From Promicromonospora soli (GTDB lineage: Bacteria; Actinomycetota; Actinomycetes; Actinomycetales; Cellulomonadaceae): a DNA stretch of 64,000 nt. This document shows, in pieces, positions 9,947 through 18,509 of the stretch. The notes under the pieces were generated by a model. The model saw nothing but the letters and a program-made list of their open reading frames with translations, ran no database searches and had not been told where the DNA came from. The position numbers and the translations under genes are program-made. The stretch is taken from positions 76,118 through 140,117 of the forward strand of contig NZ_BNAS01000004.1 of assembly GCF_014653785.1 (NCBI RefSeq), written 5' to 3'. The first letter of the stretch is position 1. Every line of letters begins with the position of its first letter.

Positions 9947-10201
9947 TCAACTCTGGGTCTGGCCATCATCACCGGGCGAGTACAACGACGGCGGATGCTC
10001 CGGGCCGCGCCAGTAGATCCACAGGTGGTCGCTCTGGGGACACCGGAACATCAACGTGGTCTGCAGGTAGAGCTCGTCCGCATCGACGGTCCCCGAGTGA
10101 CGATCGAAGTCGACGTCCGACAAGAGGTTCCACTGATACGGATGCGGGATGTCGCCACTGACCTGGATCGTGTCACCGCACACGCAGAGAAACTTGGCCA
10201 T
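9947..10201 (-). CDS. Small hypothetical protein, 84 aa, cysteine-containing
   Basis: The product begins MAKFLCVCGDTIQVSGDIPH and contains a CxC pair near the N-terminus, then a later FRCPQSDHLWIYW segment with another Cys and His. This spacing could form a small metal-binding ribbon. The composition (Trp, Tyr, Asp, Cys) and lower GC differ from neighbouring genes and look like true coding sequence, not a shadow frame. I do not recognise a named family. Small acidic orphan proteins of this kind are often found beside toxin or immunity genes, but no toxin is visible here. No clear ribosome binding site precedes the ATG. Confidence 0.7.
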   Translation of the reverse strand: MAKFLCVCGDTIQVSGDIPHPYQWNLLSDVDFDRHSGTVDADELYLQTTLMFRCPQSDHLWIYWRGPEHPPSLYSPGDDGQTQS

Positions 10202-10247
10202 AGGGCATCATCGAGTTGTTCGCCATCCGCTCTTACACCATGCCGAT

Positions 10248-10355
10248 CTACAGTTCCGCTGGTGCGCCGTGGATGTCATATGCATCCCGAGCACCGGAGC
10301 GCTCCGTGAACTGTCCATATTGGCGAACCTGATTCGCCAAGAACACTCGTTCCAT
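10248..10355 (-). CDS. Possible small ORF, 35 aa (weak)
   Basis: An ATG preceded by GGGGAGGG at good spacing opens a 35-codon frame encoding MERVFLANQVRQYGQFTERS and continuing to a TAG. Residue usage is less extreme than in the overlapping frames. It could be a real small protein or the start of a truncated gene. There is no family match I can offer, and chance is a serious alternative. Confidence 0.2.
   Translation of the reverse strand: MERVFLANQVRQYGQFTERSGARDAYDIHGAPAEL
10320..10340. repeat. Perfect spaced palindrome TTGGCGAA-N5-TTCGCCAA
   Basis: Two perfect 8-base arms are separated by CCTGA. The size and symmetry are those of a dimeric repressor operator or a small hairpin. It lies inside the possible 35-codon ORF and has no T-run, so it is not an obvious terminator. 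Confidence 0.5.
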
Positions 10356-10586
10356 CGCGTTCCCTCCCCGCGCGATACGTGGCGCTGGAGAACCGTTCCG
10401 GTCCAAAGCATTGGGGAGCTGGACTGGCTCCCGCAACCTGGAAAACCACGAGAAAGGCGCGGACGACCGGCGTCCCGAGCACCCCAGAGTCTCGTCACGA
10501 CCAGATGTAAGAGTGCCACTCGAACCGCCGGATCAGACCACTCCAGCGTCTGGCTTCGACTCACTCAACCTTGAACCGCCGGTATT

Positions 10587-11000
10587 TCACGCCCACTCAA
10601 AGCGGTAGCGATTGGCATCACGGTCGAACGTCTCGATGATTTTTCGCGGCGGGAGCCCGAACGCCTGCTCAGCCCACCGGCACATTGCCACCGGCAAGCC
10701 CTCGACCTGAAAATCCGTCTCGTTGAACTGGACGTCTTCAATGTCAACAGCAACAGGGCGATCTCCGGCGTGCTCGGCGGCCCTAGAAGTAACTGCAGCA
10801 ATACCTTCACCGAGTTCATGTAGATACGAACTGGGCAAACATGACGCTGCGCCGCTGAAACTCAAGGCAATGGCCGACCCGCTCGCACTGGTCCTCACAA
10901 CACCAGGCGTAACAATCGATACAGTCCCGGTGATCGCAATCCTGATACCCCAGGACGACTTGAGCACTCGGTAGACATGCCTCGTACGCGTTACTTCCAT
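10587..11000 (-). CDS. Hypothetical protein, 137 aa
   Basis: The frame starts at an ATG preceded by GGAGG eight bases upstream. The product has a beta-rich first half (segments such as IRIAITGTVSIVTPG) and an acidic second half with VDIEDVQFNETDFQVEGLPV and a C-terminal AEQAFGLPPRKI segment. The codons are clearly less GC-biased than those of the dcw genes on either side, which is a sign of recent acquisition. I do not recognise the family. An immunity-protein-like or accessory role is only a guess from size, acidity and setting. It is transcribed in the same direction as the dcw cluster. Confidence 0.7.
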   Translation of the reverse strand: MEVTRTRHVYRVLKSSWGIRIAITGTVSIVTPGVVRTSASGSAIALSFSGAASCLPSSYLHELGEGIAAVTSRAAEHAGDRPVAVDIEDVQFNETDFQVEGLPVAMCRWAEQAFGLPPRKIIETFDRDANRYRFEWA

Positions 11001-11026
11001 CAGCGCTACCTCCGTGCGGCCGAGAC

Positions 11027-11347
11027 TCAGGGGGTCGCCTGGTCCCTTCGCTCACGCTCGCTCTCGACCTCGGCGAGACGTTCCTCGAGCTGCCGGATCC
11101 GGTCGTACAGGTCCACGAGCGTCGCGCCGTTGGCGATCACACCGGGCCGGTCGCGGTGCCGACGGACAAAGTCCTCGCGAGTCTCCCCGGCCACCTGATA
11201 GAACCCCTTCACGACCTGCTGGCCCGCCGGCCCCGGGACACTCGGGCCGGACTTCCTCTGCTGGCGCGTGATGAGCACGGCGCCGACGATCAGCGCAACC
11301 AGCGCGCAAAGCGGGATCAGCAGCCAGACCGCGACGTGTGCAGACAT
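11027..11347 (-). CDS. Small membrane-anchored coiled-coil protein, 106 aa
   Basis: The product has one N-terminal transmembrane segment (about residues 6-27, VWLLIPLCALVALIVGAVLI) followed by a cytoplasmic tail. The tail ends in a heptad-like Arg/Glu-rich helix containing IRQLEERLAEVESERERR. Its GC content is like the core genome. It lies 70 bases after ftsI and before the low-GC genes. There is no Shine-Dalgarno, but TACTCT lies six bases before the ATG, suggesting a leaderless mRNA. The function is unknown. A single-pass coiled-coil protein in a division cluster could be a divisome accessory, which is inference only. Confidence 0.7.
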   Translation of the reverse strand: MSAHVAVWLLIPLCALVALIVGAVLITRQQRKSGPSVPGPAGQQVVKGFYQVAGETREDFVRRHRDRPGVIANGATLVDLYDRIRQLEERLAEVESERERRDQATP

Positions 11348-11417
11348 GGCGCCAGAGTAGTGCTAGGACCATCGATCGTGGGGTTGACCTGCGGCTTCCT
11401 GTCGCCGCTCCCGCCGG

Positions 11418-13610
11418 CTACCACTCGGTCTTGAGCCGCCGGCTCGCGCTCTCGCTCGGCGGCACGTCCATCTTCTGCAGCGTGAACCCCATGACGTCGC
11501 TGAACACCGGGGCCGCGACCTCGCCGCCGAAGATCGAGCTGCCCGGGCTCTTCAGGAAGACGGCGACGGTGTACCGGGGGTCGTCGGCCGGCGCGACGCC
11601 GATGAACGACGCCATGTAGGTCCAGCCGTTCCCGGCCGGCATCTGCGCGGTACCGGTCTTGCCGGCCACTCGGTAGCCCGGCACGACGGCGTTGGTGCCA
11701 GTACCGCCGTCCTCGGTCACCGTCTCCATCATCTTCAGTACGGTGTCGGCGGTCTCCTCCGAGATCACGCGCTCCCCTGGCTCGCGGGCGGCCCGCGTCG
11801 TCTCGCCGTCCGGGGTCGTGGAGCCCTCGAAGAGGGTCGGGGTCATGCGCACCCCGCCGTTCGCGACCGTCGAGAACACGCTGGTGGCCTGCATGGCGTT
11901 GACGGACAGGCCCTGACCGAACAGCACCGTGTACTGCGTGCGTCCGTCCCAGGTCGAGACGTCGTCGGGCGGCATGAGCCCCACGGACTCGCCCGGCAGG
12001 CCCAGGCCCGTCGACTGCCCGAACCCGAACTTCTCCAGGTAGTCCTGCCGCGTCTGGATGGGGATCTTCTCCCCGACCTGCACCGTCCCCGTATTCGAGG
12101 ACTGCGCCAGCACGCCCGTCAGCGTCAGCCGCTGCACCGGGTGGTCGTGCGAGTCGTGGAACGTCTGCCCGTTCGGGGTCGTGTAGGTGTCAGGCACGGT
12201 GAACCGGCTGTTCGGCGTCCAGTAGCCGCCCTCCAGCGCCGCGGCCATGGTGATCACCTTGCCCGTCGAGCCCGGGTCGAAGACGTCCTTGACGGCGCGC
12301 GACCCGCTCGCCACGGCCGCCGTCGACCGGTCGTTCGGGTCCGTCGCGCCCGAGTCCGCGAGCGCCACGATCTCGCCTGTGCGCACGTCCTGCACGATGG
12401 CGATGCCGTACTCGGAGCCGGACTTGCGGACCGCGTCGTCGATCGCGTCCTGCGACTTCCACTGGATGTCGTGCACCAGCGTGAGCTGGACGTCGTCGCC
12501 GGGCACGGCGGGGACCGACTCCTGGCCCGCGGCCGGGATGCGCAGGCCGTCCAGGCTGCGCTCGTACGTGTCGGAGCCGGCGGTGCCCGACAGCAGGTCG
12601 TCGTACGCCGCCTCGATGCCGCCCTGCCCGGTCTGCTCGTCGTTCACGAAGCCAACCAGCGAGCCGGCCACCGTGCCCGACGGGTACGTACGCCGGGAGG
12701 TGAGGTCGGTCCGGATGTACGCCCGGATCCCCAGGTCGGCGATGGCGCGCTGCACCTGTGGCACCACGTTCTTCGCGAGCACCCGGTAGCGCGTCTCGCC
12801 CACGAGCTGCGCCGCGAGCTCGTTCTTGGGCACGTCGAGGATCGGCGCGAGCAGCTGGGCGATGCCCAGCGCGCCGTCCTCCACCTTCTTGCCGTCGACG
12901 TCCGGGCGGCCCGCGCCCCGGAAGTCCTTGATCGCGAACGGGTCCGCGACCACGGTGTACCGGTCCACGGAAGTGGCGAGCACCACCCCGTTGGCGTCCG
13001 TGATGTCGCCCCGGTGGGCCGGCGTCACGGCGGTGGCCGTGCGGGCCTTCTCGGCCTCCTCGGCGAGGCTCGGTCCCTCGATGAGCTGCACGTGCACGAG
13101 CCGGACCAAGAAGATCAGCACCACCACGGCCGCCATGCCGACGAGCCAGCGCTGCCGCACCTCCGGCCGCCCCGGCCGGGGCGGCAGGGGCTGGGCCACC
13201 CGGGACGGAGCCGGTCGGGACTGGGCCGCGCGGTTGCTGGCGCCCTCGGGCGCCTGAAAGCCCAGCCGCGTGCTGGTCGCACGCGACTGGGTCTTCTTGG
13301 GCTGAACCCTGGCCTTCGGCTGGGCCTTGCCCTTCGGAACCCTGGCCTTCGGCTGGGCCCCGCCCTTCGGCTGCGCACCGCCCTTGGGCTGGGCCCTGCC
13401 CTTTGACGCGGCCCGGCCCTTGGGCTCTGCCTTGACCGGCTGAGACTTCCGCGGCTGGGCTCCGCCCTGCTTGCGCTGCGGAGTCGCCGCCTGCTTGGAC
13501 GTGCCCTGGCGCCGCGCTGGCTGGGCCTGACGCGGCTGCGCGGAACGCGAGCCGGCAGCGCGCCCCGACGGAGTGCGCTGCCGGCCCGAGCCCGACGTCG
13601 GCCGAGTCAC
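11418..13610 (-). CDS. ftsI: FtsI (PBP3-type), septal class B penicillin-binding protein with long basic N-terminal extension
   Basis: FtsI is the septal D,D-transpeptidase that works with FtsW. The active-site SxxK is seen in DPGSTGKVITM, the SxN motif in AQSSNTGTVQ and the KTG box in VAGKTGTAQMP. A single transmembrane segment lies near residues 155-177 and a PBP dimerisation domain follows. The first 150 residues are a lysine/arginine/glutamine/proline-rich cytoplasmic tail with imperfect QPKGGA/QPKAR repeats (about residues 72-105). The start is GTG at 13610, overlapping the ftsL stop as GTGA and giving 730 residues. A longer open frame further upstream is a shadow of ftsL. Confidence 0.96.
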   Translation of the reverse strand: MTRPTSGSGRQRTPSGRAAGSRSAQPRQAQPARRQGTSKQAATPQRKQGGAQPRKSQPVKAEPKGRAASKGRAQPKGGAQPKGGAQPKARVPKGKAQPKARVQPKKTQSRATSTRLGFQAPEGASNRAAQSRPAPSRVAQPLPPRPGRPEVRQRWLVGMAAVVVLIFLVRLVHVQLIEGPSLAEEAEKARTATAVTPAHRGDITDANGVVLATSVDRYTVVADPFAIKDFRGAGRPDVDGKKVEDGALGIAQLLAPILDVPKNELAAQLVGETRYRVLAKNVVPQVQRAIADLGIRAYIRTDLTSRRTYPSGTVAGSLVGFVNDEQTGQGGIEAAYDDLLSGTAGSDTYERSLDGLRIPAAGQESVPAVPGDDVQLTLVHDIQWKSQDAIDDAVRKSGSEYGIAIVQDVRTGEIVALADSGATDPNDRSTAAVASGSRAVKDVFDPGSTGKVITMAAALEGGYWTPNSRFTVPDTYTTPNGQTFHDSHDHPVQRLTLTGVLAQSSNTGTVQVGEKIPIQTRQDYLEKFGFGQSTGLGLPGESVGLMPPDDVSTWDGRTQYTVLFGQGLSVNAMQATSVFSTVANGGVRMTPTLFEGSTTPDGETTRAAREPGERVISEETADTVLKMMETVTEDGGTGTNAVVPGYRVAGKTGTAQMPAGNGWTYMASFIGVAPADDPRYTVAVFLKSPGSSIFGGEVAAPVFSDVMGFTLQKMDVPPSESASRRLKTEW

Positions 13611-14035
13611 TGACCGGTCCCCTTCACCACCTTGCCGGTACGGACGCTGATCATGGTCGGGTTCTCCGCGGGCACCATGCCGAGGCTGCGGGCCTTGTCG
13701 TCCAGGTCCGTCTCGGCGGCGCTCAGGTCCTCCTGGAGACCCTGCACGTCCTGGGCGGTCTGCGCGACCTGCCCCTGCAGCTTGGACATCTCGTAGGAGC
13801 CGCGTGCGAGCGTGGTGTTCAGCACGAGCACCGTCACGAGCGACACGATCATCAGGGTGGCGCACAGCACGAGGAACGGCACCCGGCTCTTCGAGTGCAG
13901 CGGCGCGCGCACGACGTCCAGGCGGCGGCCGCGCTGGGCGGCACCCCCGGAGATAGCAGTCAGCGGCGCCCGGCGGGTGCGGGGCAGCTCGGCTGGACGG
14001 GCGGCGCGGGCCGTCGCAGCAGTGGTGGCACTCAT
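13607..14035 (-). CDS. ftsL: FtsL-like cell division protein
   Basis: This 142-residue bitopic protein sits between rsmH and ftsI, the canonical ftsL position. A basic cytoplasmic tail of about 50 residues is followed by a transmembrane segment ([19 protein letters not shown]). An extracytoplasmic coiled coil ([20 protein letters not shown]) and a short AENPTMISV tail complete it. FtsL pairs with the FtsB homologue to activate FtsW-FtsI. The ATG overlaps the rsmH stop (ATGA). Sequence conservation of FtsL is low across phyla, so the name rests on architecture and position. Confidence 0.88.
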   Translation of the reverse strand: MSATTAATARAARPAELPRTRRAPLTAISGGAAQRGRRLDVVRAPLHSKSRVPFLVLCATLMIVSLVTVLVLNTTLARGSYEMSKLQGQVAQTAQDVQGLQEDLSAAETDLDDKARSLGMVPAENPTMISVRTGKVVKGTGQ

Positions 14036-15075
14036 CGGCGGTCCTCCTTCGCTGTGTGTTGCTTGGTGGTGCGGTTCAGCAGGTGTTCGGGTGTGGGGCG
14101 CAGACGCCGAGCGGCGCGGAGCCGGACCGACGCCGAGCGTGGGTTGCGCCCCAGCTCTTCGGCGTCCGCCTCCTCCGCACCCCGGGTGAGCGCCTCGAGA
14201 TAGGGCCGGTGGGTCTCCGGCTCGACCGGCAGGCCGGACGGCGCGGACGACGTCGTGCCCTGCGCTATCGCGCGCTTGACGATCCGGTCCTCCAGCGACT
14301 GGTACGACTCCACGACGATCCGGCCGCCCACCGCGAGCGCCTCGATCGCGGCGGGCACGGCACGCTCGAGCACCTCGAGCTCGCCGTTCACCTCGATCCG
14401 GAGCGCCTGGAAGGTGCGCTTGGCGGGGTGGCCGCCCGTCTTGCGCGTGGCAGCGGGAATGACGGCCCGCAGCAGGTCGACGAGCTCGCCGCTGCGGTCC
14501 CACGCCCGCTCTGCCCGACGCCGGACGACGGCCCGCGCGATCTTGCCCGCGAACCGCTCCTCGCCGTACTCGCGCAGGATCCGTGCGAGGTCGCGCTCGT
14601 CGTACGTGTTGAGCACGTCGGCCGCCGTCAGGTCCTGGGTGGAGTCCATGCGCATGTCGAGGGGCGCGTCCTGCGCGTACGCGAAGCCACGCTCCGCCTC
14701 GTCGAGCTGCAGCGAGGACACCCCGAGGTCCATGAGCACGCCCTGCACCGCGCCGCCGGCGTGCTCGCCGACCACGTCGCCGATCTCGTCGTACACCGCG
14801 TGCACCGGCATGAACCGGTCGCCGAACCGGGCCAGCCGGGCGCCCGCCAGAGCGAGGGCCTGCGGGTCGCGGTCGATGCCGATCACGCGGGCAGTCGGGA
14901 TCTGCTCCAGGACGGCCTCGGTGTGACCGCCCATGCCGAGCGTGCAGTCCACCAGGACCGAGCCGGGCTCGGTGAGTGCCGGGGCGAGCAGGTCGACGCA
15001 GCGCTGGAGCAGCACCGGAAGGTGACGATCGGCGGCGTCGCTGCTGGTGCCGGGACGGTTGTCGGTCGCGTTCAT
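14032..15075 (-). CDS. rsmH: 16S rRNA (cytosine-1402-N4)-methyltransferase RsmH
   Basis: RsmH (formerly MraW) methylates N4 of C1402 in 16S rRNA using S-adenosylmethionine. The 347-residue product has the SAM-binding motif [15 protein letters not shown], the family segment [20 protein letters not shown], and the conserved [13 protein letters not shown] and [15 protein letters not shown] motifs. GGGAG precedes the ATG at good spacing. It is separated from mraZ by 177 bases in which I see no gene. Confidence 0.97.
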   Translation of the reverse strand: MNATDNRPGTSSDAADRHLPVLLQRCVDLLAPALTEPGSVLVDCTLGMGGHTEAVLEQIPTARVIGIDRDPQALALAGARLARFGDRFMPVHAVYDEIGDVVGEHAGGAVQGVLMDLGVSSLQLDEAERGFAYAQDAPLDMRMDSTQDLTAADVLNTYDERDLARILREYGEERFAGKIARAVVRRRAERAWDRSGELVDLLRAVIPAATRKTGGHPAKRTFQALRIEVNGELEVLERAVPAAIEALAVGGRIVVESYQSLEDRIVKRAIAQGTTSSAPSGLPVEPETHRPYLEALTRGAEEADAEELGRNPRSASVRLRAARRLRPTPEHLLNRTTKQHTAKEDRR

Positions 15076-15252
15076 CGGTGTCTCCCTTCCTGCGTCGTGC
15101 CCTGCTGCTACTGCCTGCTGCTGCCTGCCGGAACCGGCCCTTGCGTGGCCGGGCCGTCCGGTCAGGTCTCCCTCCGCATGGTTCCGGCGGCGGGGAAGTG
15201 CGCCGGATCCCGCGGGAGGAGGCCTGGCCGTACGGCCGCCTGCTCGCCTGTC

Positions 15253-15723
15253 CTAGAAGCTCAGACCCGGAAAGATCTCCTCGGCCTGGTCGATGTAGTC
15301 GGGCTCGGTCTGTTCCTGGTAGGCGGCCCAGGCCTGCACGCCCCACACCTCCACGCGGGTACCGACCCCGATCACGACCACTTCGCGGTCCAGGCCGGCG
15401 TACTCGCGCAGGTGTGTCGGGATGGAGACCCGGCCCTGCTTGTCCGGTACTTCGTCGCTCGCTCCCGCCAGGAAGTTTCGCGTGTAGTCCCGTGCGGCTT
15501 TGCTCGTCACCGGCGCCTGCCGGATCTGGGTGTAGATCTGGTGGAACTCGTCCATCGGGAGAAGGAAGAGGCACCGCTCCTGCCCCTTGGTCATGACCAG
15601 ACCGCTGGACAGATGCCCCCGGAACTTGGCGGGAAGGATCAGGCGGCCCTTCTCGTCGAGCTTCGGGGTGTACGTGCCGAGGAGCAGACCCAGACCCGCG
15701 AAACCTTCCGCAGCTTCAGTCAT
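15253..15723 (-). CDS. mraZ: Transcriptional regulator MraZ
   Basis: MraZ is a SpoVT/AbrB-fold repressor that heads the dcw cluster and binds tandem repeats in its own promoter. The 156-residue product has two copies of the swapped-hairpin motif: GTYTPKLDEKGRLILPAKFR near the start, and a second DKQGRVSIPTHLREYAGL in the middle. An AGGAGG site lies nine bases before the ATG. The first 15 residues are an extra lead compared with the E. coli protein. A matching three-repeat operator is seen just upstream. Confidence 0.95.
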   Translation of the reverse strand: MTEAAEGFAGLGLLLGTYTPKLDEKGRLILPAKFRGHLSSGLVMTKGQERCLFLLPMDEFHQIYTQIRQAPVTSKAARDYTRNFLAGASDEVPDKQGRVSIPTHLREYAGLDREVVVIGVGTRVEVWGVQAWAAYQEQTEPDYIDQAEEIFPGLSF

Positions 15724-15752
15724 GGGCCGACACCTCCTCTCGCTCCCGCATC

Positions 15753-15778
15753 CTCCACGCTACTCCACTTTCCACCAC
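15753..15778 (-). promoter_or_regulatory. MraZ operator: three GTGG repeats with exact 10-base period
   Basis: Reading the minus strand, GTGG occurs at 15778-15775, 15768-15765 and 15758-15755 (GTGGTGGAAA, GTGGAGTAGC, GTGGAGGATG), about 30-55 bases before the mraZ start. MraZ is known to bind TGGGN- or GTGG-type direct repeats at 10-base spacing on one face of the helix. The fit in sequence, period and place makes autorepression the likely role. Confidence 0.75.
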
Positions 15779-16122
15779 CGCACTCGGAAAAAGCATGGGG
15801 AGAACTACCCACCGGCCCTCAATGCGCAGGTCAAAGAGGTAAAGAGCGGGTGGAGGGAATTCGTGTCCCGCGTGGCGTGGAATGTCGCACTACCCGGCCC
15901 CAGGCGGCGCTCCGGCAAGCGTCCTGACCTGGCTGCGGGCGAAAATGGCAGGAAAAAACAAGTGCTCGGATGTGTGGAGACCGCGTGATGCACACAACAG
16001 AGTGCTTTACATCTCTACTAGGCTGGACCAGCCGGGCGAGCGTGAGTCGCGCGGCGTCCGAACAGCGCGTCAGCGCGCCAGAACCCCGGCCTGATAACTC
16101 GGCCTGATGGAGGTCTCCCCCT
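15779..16122. other. Divergent intergenic region between mraZ and the moxR operon
   Basis: There is no gene in these 344 bases. The stretch is AT-richer than its flanks and must hold the mraZ promoter (minus) and the moxR promoter (plus). A TAGGCT at 16019-16024 could serve as a -10 for moxR, but no matching -35 is clear. The three short open frames here look like chance. Confidence 0.5.
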
Positions 16123-17175
16123 GTGCACACGGAACCCGCCACTCCCGGCTTCGTGGAACCTCAGTTCGGCGGTGGCCTGTCCGCCCCGCAGGCTGCGCCC
16201 GGGCCTGGCGCGCTCGACGAGCTGGTGGAGACCATGGCCGCCGTCCGCGCAGCCGTCGAGTCCGTAGTGACGGGCCGCCCTGGGCTGGCCGACATCACGC
16301 TCGCCGTCCTTCTCGCCGAGGGCCACCTCCTCGTCGAGGACGTGCCCGGCGTCGGCAAGACGACGCTCGCCAAGGCGGTCGCCCGCAGCATCGACTGCCA
16401 CGTGGGCCGCATCCAGTTCACGCCCGACCTTCTGCCGAGCGACCTCACCGGCGTCAACATCTTCCGCACCGGCAGCCACGAGTTCGAGTTCCGGCCCGGG
16501 CCGGTGTTCAGCAACATCGTCATCGGCGACGAGATCAACCGCGCCTCCCCCAAGACCCAGTCCGCGCTGCTGGAGTGCATGGAGGAGGGCCAGACCACCG
16601 TGGACGGCACCACCCACCAGCTCCCCCGGCCGTTCCTCGTGGTCGCCACGCAGAACCCGGTCGAGATGGAGGGGACGTACCCACTGCCCGAGGCGCAGCG
16701 CGACCGCTTCATGGCCCGCATCACGGTGGGCTATCCCGACGCCGACGCCGAGATGCTCATGCTCGACCGTCAGGAGGCCAGCACACCCCTGGAACATCTG
16801 AGTCCCGTCACCGACGGCCACTCGATGCTGCGGTTCTCGCAGATTGCCCGGTCGCTGTACGCATCACCGTCGGTCAAGCGGTACGTGGTCGGGCTGGTCG
16901 GGGCGACGCGCGAGCACCCCGGTCTGCGGCTCGGCGCCTCGCCCCGTGCGTCGCTCCAGCTCCTGCGGGCTGCCAAGGCGATCGCCGCAATGGCGGGCCG
17001 CGACCACGTGCTGCCCGACGACATCCAGCGGCTGGCCCGGCCCGTCCTGGCCCACCGCCTCATCGTCACGACCGAGGCGCGGCTCAGCGGCGTCACACCC
17101 GAGACGGTCGTCGACGAGATAGTGCAGCGCACGGCGGTGCCGGCTCTCGAGCCCGCCGACCGGCGGCGGTTCTGA
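16123..17175 (+). CDS. MoxR-family AAA+ ATPase
   Basis: MoxR ATPases are chaperone-like AAA+ proteins encoded with DUF58 and transglutaminase partners. The 350-residue product has Walker A GVGKTTLAKAVA, Walker B-like IGDEINRASPKTQSALLE, the sensor segment VVATQNPVEMEGTYPLPEAQ and a C-terminal lid domain with RPVLAHRLI. The start is GTG at 16123, with TGGAGG about ten bases upstream. It is the first gene of a three-gene operon whose order MoxR-DUF58-transglutaminase is common in actinobacteria. The exact client is unknown. Confidence 0.93.
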   Translation: MHTEPATPGFVEPQFGGGLSAPQAAPGPGALDELVETMAAVRAAVESVVTGRPGLADITLAVLLAEGHLLVEDVPGVGKTTLAKAVARSIDCHVGRIQFTPDLLPSDLTGVNIFRTGSHEFEFRPGPVFSNIVIGDEINRASPKTQSALLECMEEGQTTVDGTTHQLPRPFLVVATQNPVEMEGTYPLPEAQRDRFMARITVGYPDADAEMLMLDRQEASTPLEHLSPVTDGHSMLRFSQIARSLYASPSVKRYVVGLVGATREHPGLRLGASPRASLQLLRAAKAIAAMAGRDHVLPDDIQRLARPVLAHRLIVTTEARLSGVTPETVVDEIVQRTAVPALEPADRRRF

Positions 17176-17195
17176 GCGGCCGAGGCGAGAAGCTC

Positions 17196-18509
17196 ATGAG
17201 GTGGCGTGACACGCTCGCACGGATCAGCCGGGTACGGCTGACTCCCCGTGGCATCGGAGCCGCCTGCACAGGCGGTGTGCTGGTCCCCCTGGGGCTGGTG
17301 CTCACCCTCCCCGACCTCGTCGGGCTGGGCGCGGCCGCGCTGCTCGCCGTCGCGGTGGCCTGGGTGGTCATCGGGACCCAGCGGCTGGAGTCCGGACGCG
17401 GGGCTCTGCACGTGACGCGTGCCGTGACTCCGAACCCGGTGGTGCGCGACCGGACGGCGGAGGTGAGCCTCCTGGTCGCCGCGCACCAGGCCTCCGGCGC
17501 GGCGTACGAGCGGCTGTCCCGGCTGCGCCTGTCCGAGCAGGCGGCACACGAGCTCGCCGGGCACCAGGGCATCCGCGCCCGGGTCTCTGCGCGGGCCGAC
17601 CGGATCACCGTGCACTACTCGCTGACCCCGACCCGCCGCGGGCGCTGGTCGCTGGGGCCGCTGCTGACCACCCGGACCGACGTGTTCGGTCTGGTCCGCG
17701 CCACCCAGCCGCTCGGCGGCTCCACGCAGGTACCCGTGTGGCCGCGCACCGTCGAGCTTGCCGTACGCACGCGGGCCGTGGGCGACGTCGACCACTCCGC
17801 AACGGGCGCGCGGCTCCAGTCGACCGACGACTCCGTGCTGCGCGAGTACGTAGCGGGCGACGACCCGCGCCGCGTGCACTGGGCAAGCGCCGCACGGCGG
17901 GGCCAGCTCATGGTCCGGGCCGACGAGAGCGCCGGCGTGCGCCCCGTGACCGTCCTGCTCGACCGCTCCCTCCTGCCGCACTGGCAGGAGTCGGGCAGCC
18001 CGCGCCGTCCCGCGGCCGTGGACGACGGCGAGTGGGCGGTCGAGCTCGCCGCGTCGATAGCCACCTCGTTCCTCGACGCCGGGCACCCGGCGCGCCTGCT
18101 GACCACGAGCGTGGCCCCCACCGTCGAGGGCGTGCGGTTCGCGACCACGCGCGCCAGCCGGCCCGCCCTGCTCGACGCCTGCGTGGACATCCGCGGACAC
18201 CGCGGCGCCGCCGAGGGCCAGCACGCGACGAGCACCACCGCACGTGCCCTCCGGCTCGCCCGGACGCCCGGTGAGATCGTCGTCGCGGTGCTCGGTCCCC
18301 ACGCGCCCGACGCCCGCCACGACCTCGCGGCCCTCGGCGCCGAGGGCACCTGCTGGGCGCTCCTGGTGACTCCCCGGGGCGCCGGGTTCCAGCACGAGCT
18401 GGACCAGACGGCCTCCGAGCTGCGGGCGTCCGGCTGGCACGTCAGCACCTGCGAGGCCCGCACCGACCCGGAACGCGCCTGGGCCCTGCTCGCGGAGCGT
18501 GCCCCGTGA
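17196..18509 (+). CDS. DUF58 domain membrane protein
   Basis: This 437-residue product has two hydrophobic segments near the N-terminus (about residues 20-65), then an extended middle domain and the DUF58 signature REYVAGDDPRRVHWASAAR followed by a von Willebrand A-like C-terminal part. DUF58 proteins are encoded beside MoxR ATPases and are thought to be their membrane partners. The ATG at 17196 is preceded by GGCGAG, a weak ribosome binding site. A longer open frame starting inside moxR is a shadow. The gene overlaps the next as GTGA. Confidence 0.88.
   Translation: MRWRDTLARISRVRLTPRGIGAACTGGVLVPLGLVLTLPDLVGLGAAALLAVAVAWVVIGTQRLESGRGALHVTRAVTPNPVVRDRTAEVSLLVAAHQASGAAYERLSRLRLSEQAAHELAGHQGIRARVSARADRITVHYSLTPTRRGRWSLGPLLTTRTDVFGLVRATQPLGGSTQVPVWPRTVELAVRTRAVGDVDHSATGARLQSTDDSVLREYVAGDDPRRVHWASAARRGQLMVRADESAGVRPVTVLLDRSLLPHWQESGSPRRPAAVDDGEWAVELAASIATSFLDAGHPARLLTTSVAPTVEGVRFATTRASRPALLDACVDIRGHRGAAEGQHATSTTARALRLARTPGEIVVAVLGPHAPDARHDLAALGAEGTCWALLVTPRGAGFQHELDQTASELRASGWHVSTCEARTDPERAWALLAERAP

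Larger units (their letters stand above)
10202..10586. other. Low-GC stretch between two orphan genes, no convincing full-length gene
   Basis: This 385-base stretch is visibly AT-richer than the flanking dcw genes. Longer frames on both strands have unnatural composition (for example many Arg/Ser/Trp runs) and were not accepted. It contains one possible 35-codon reading frame with a good ribosome binding site (10248-10355) and a perfect spaced palindrome (10320-10340), listed separately. It may be the remains of a decayed gene. Confidence 0.5.

Noticed and set aside
10208-10564. 118-codon minus-strand frame in the low-GC insert
   Set aside because: Composition (Trp, Arg, Ser runs) not protein-like, no ribosome binding site, and it overlaps better-supported signals.
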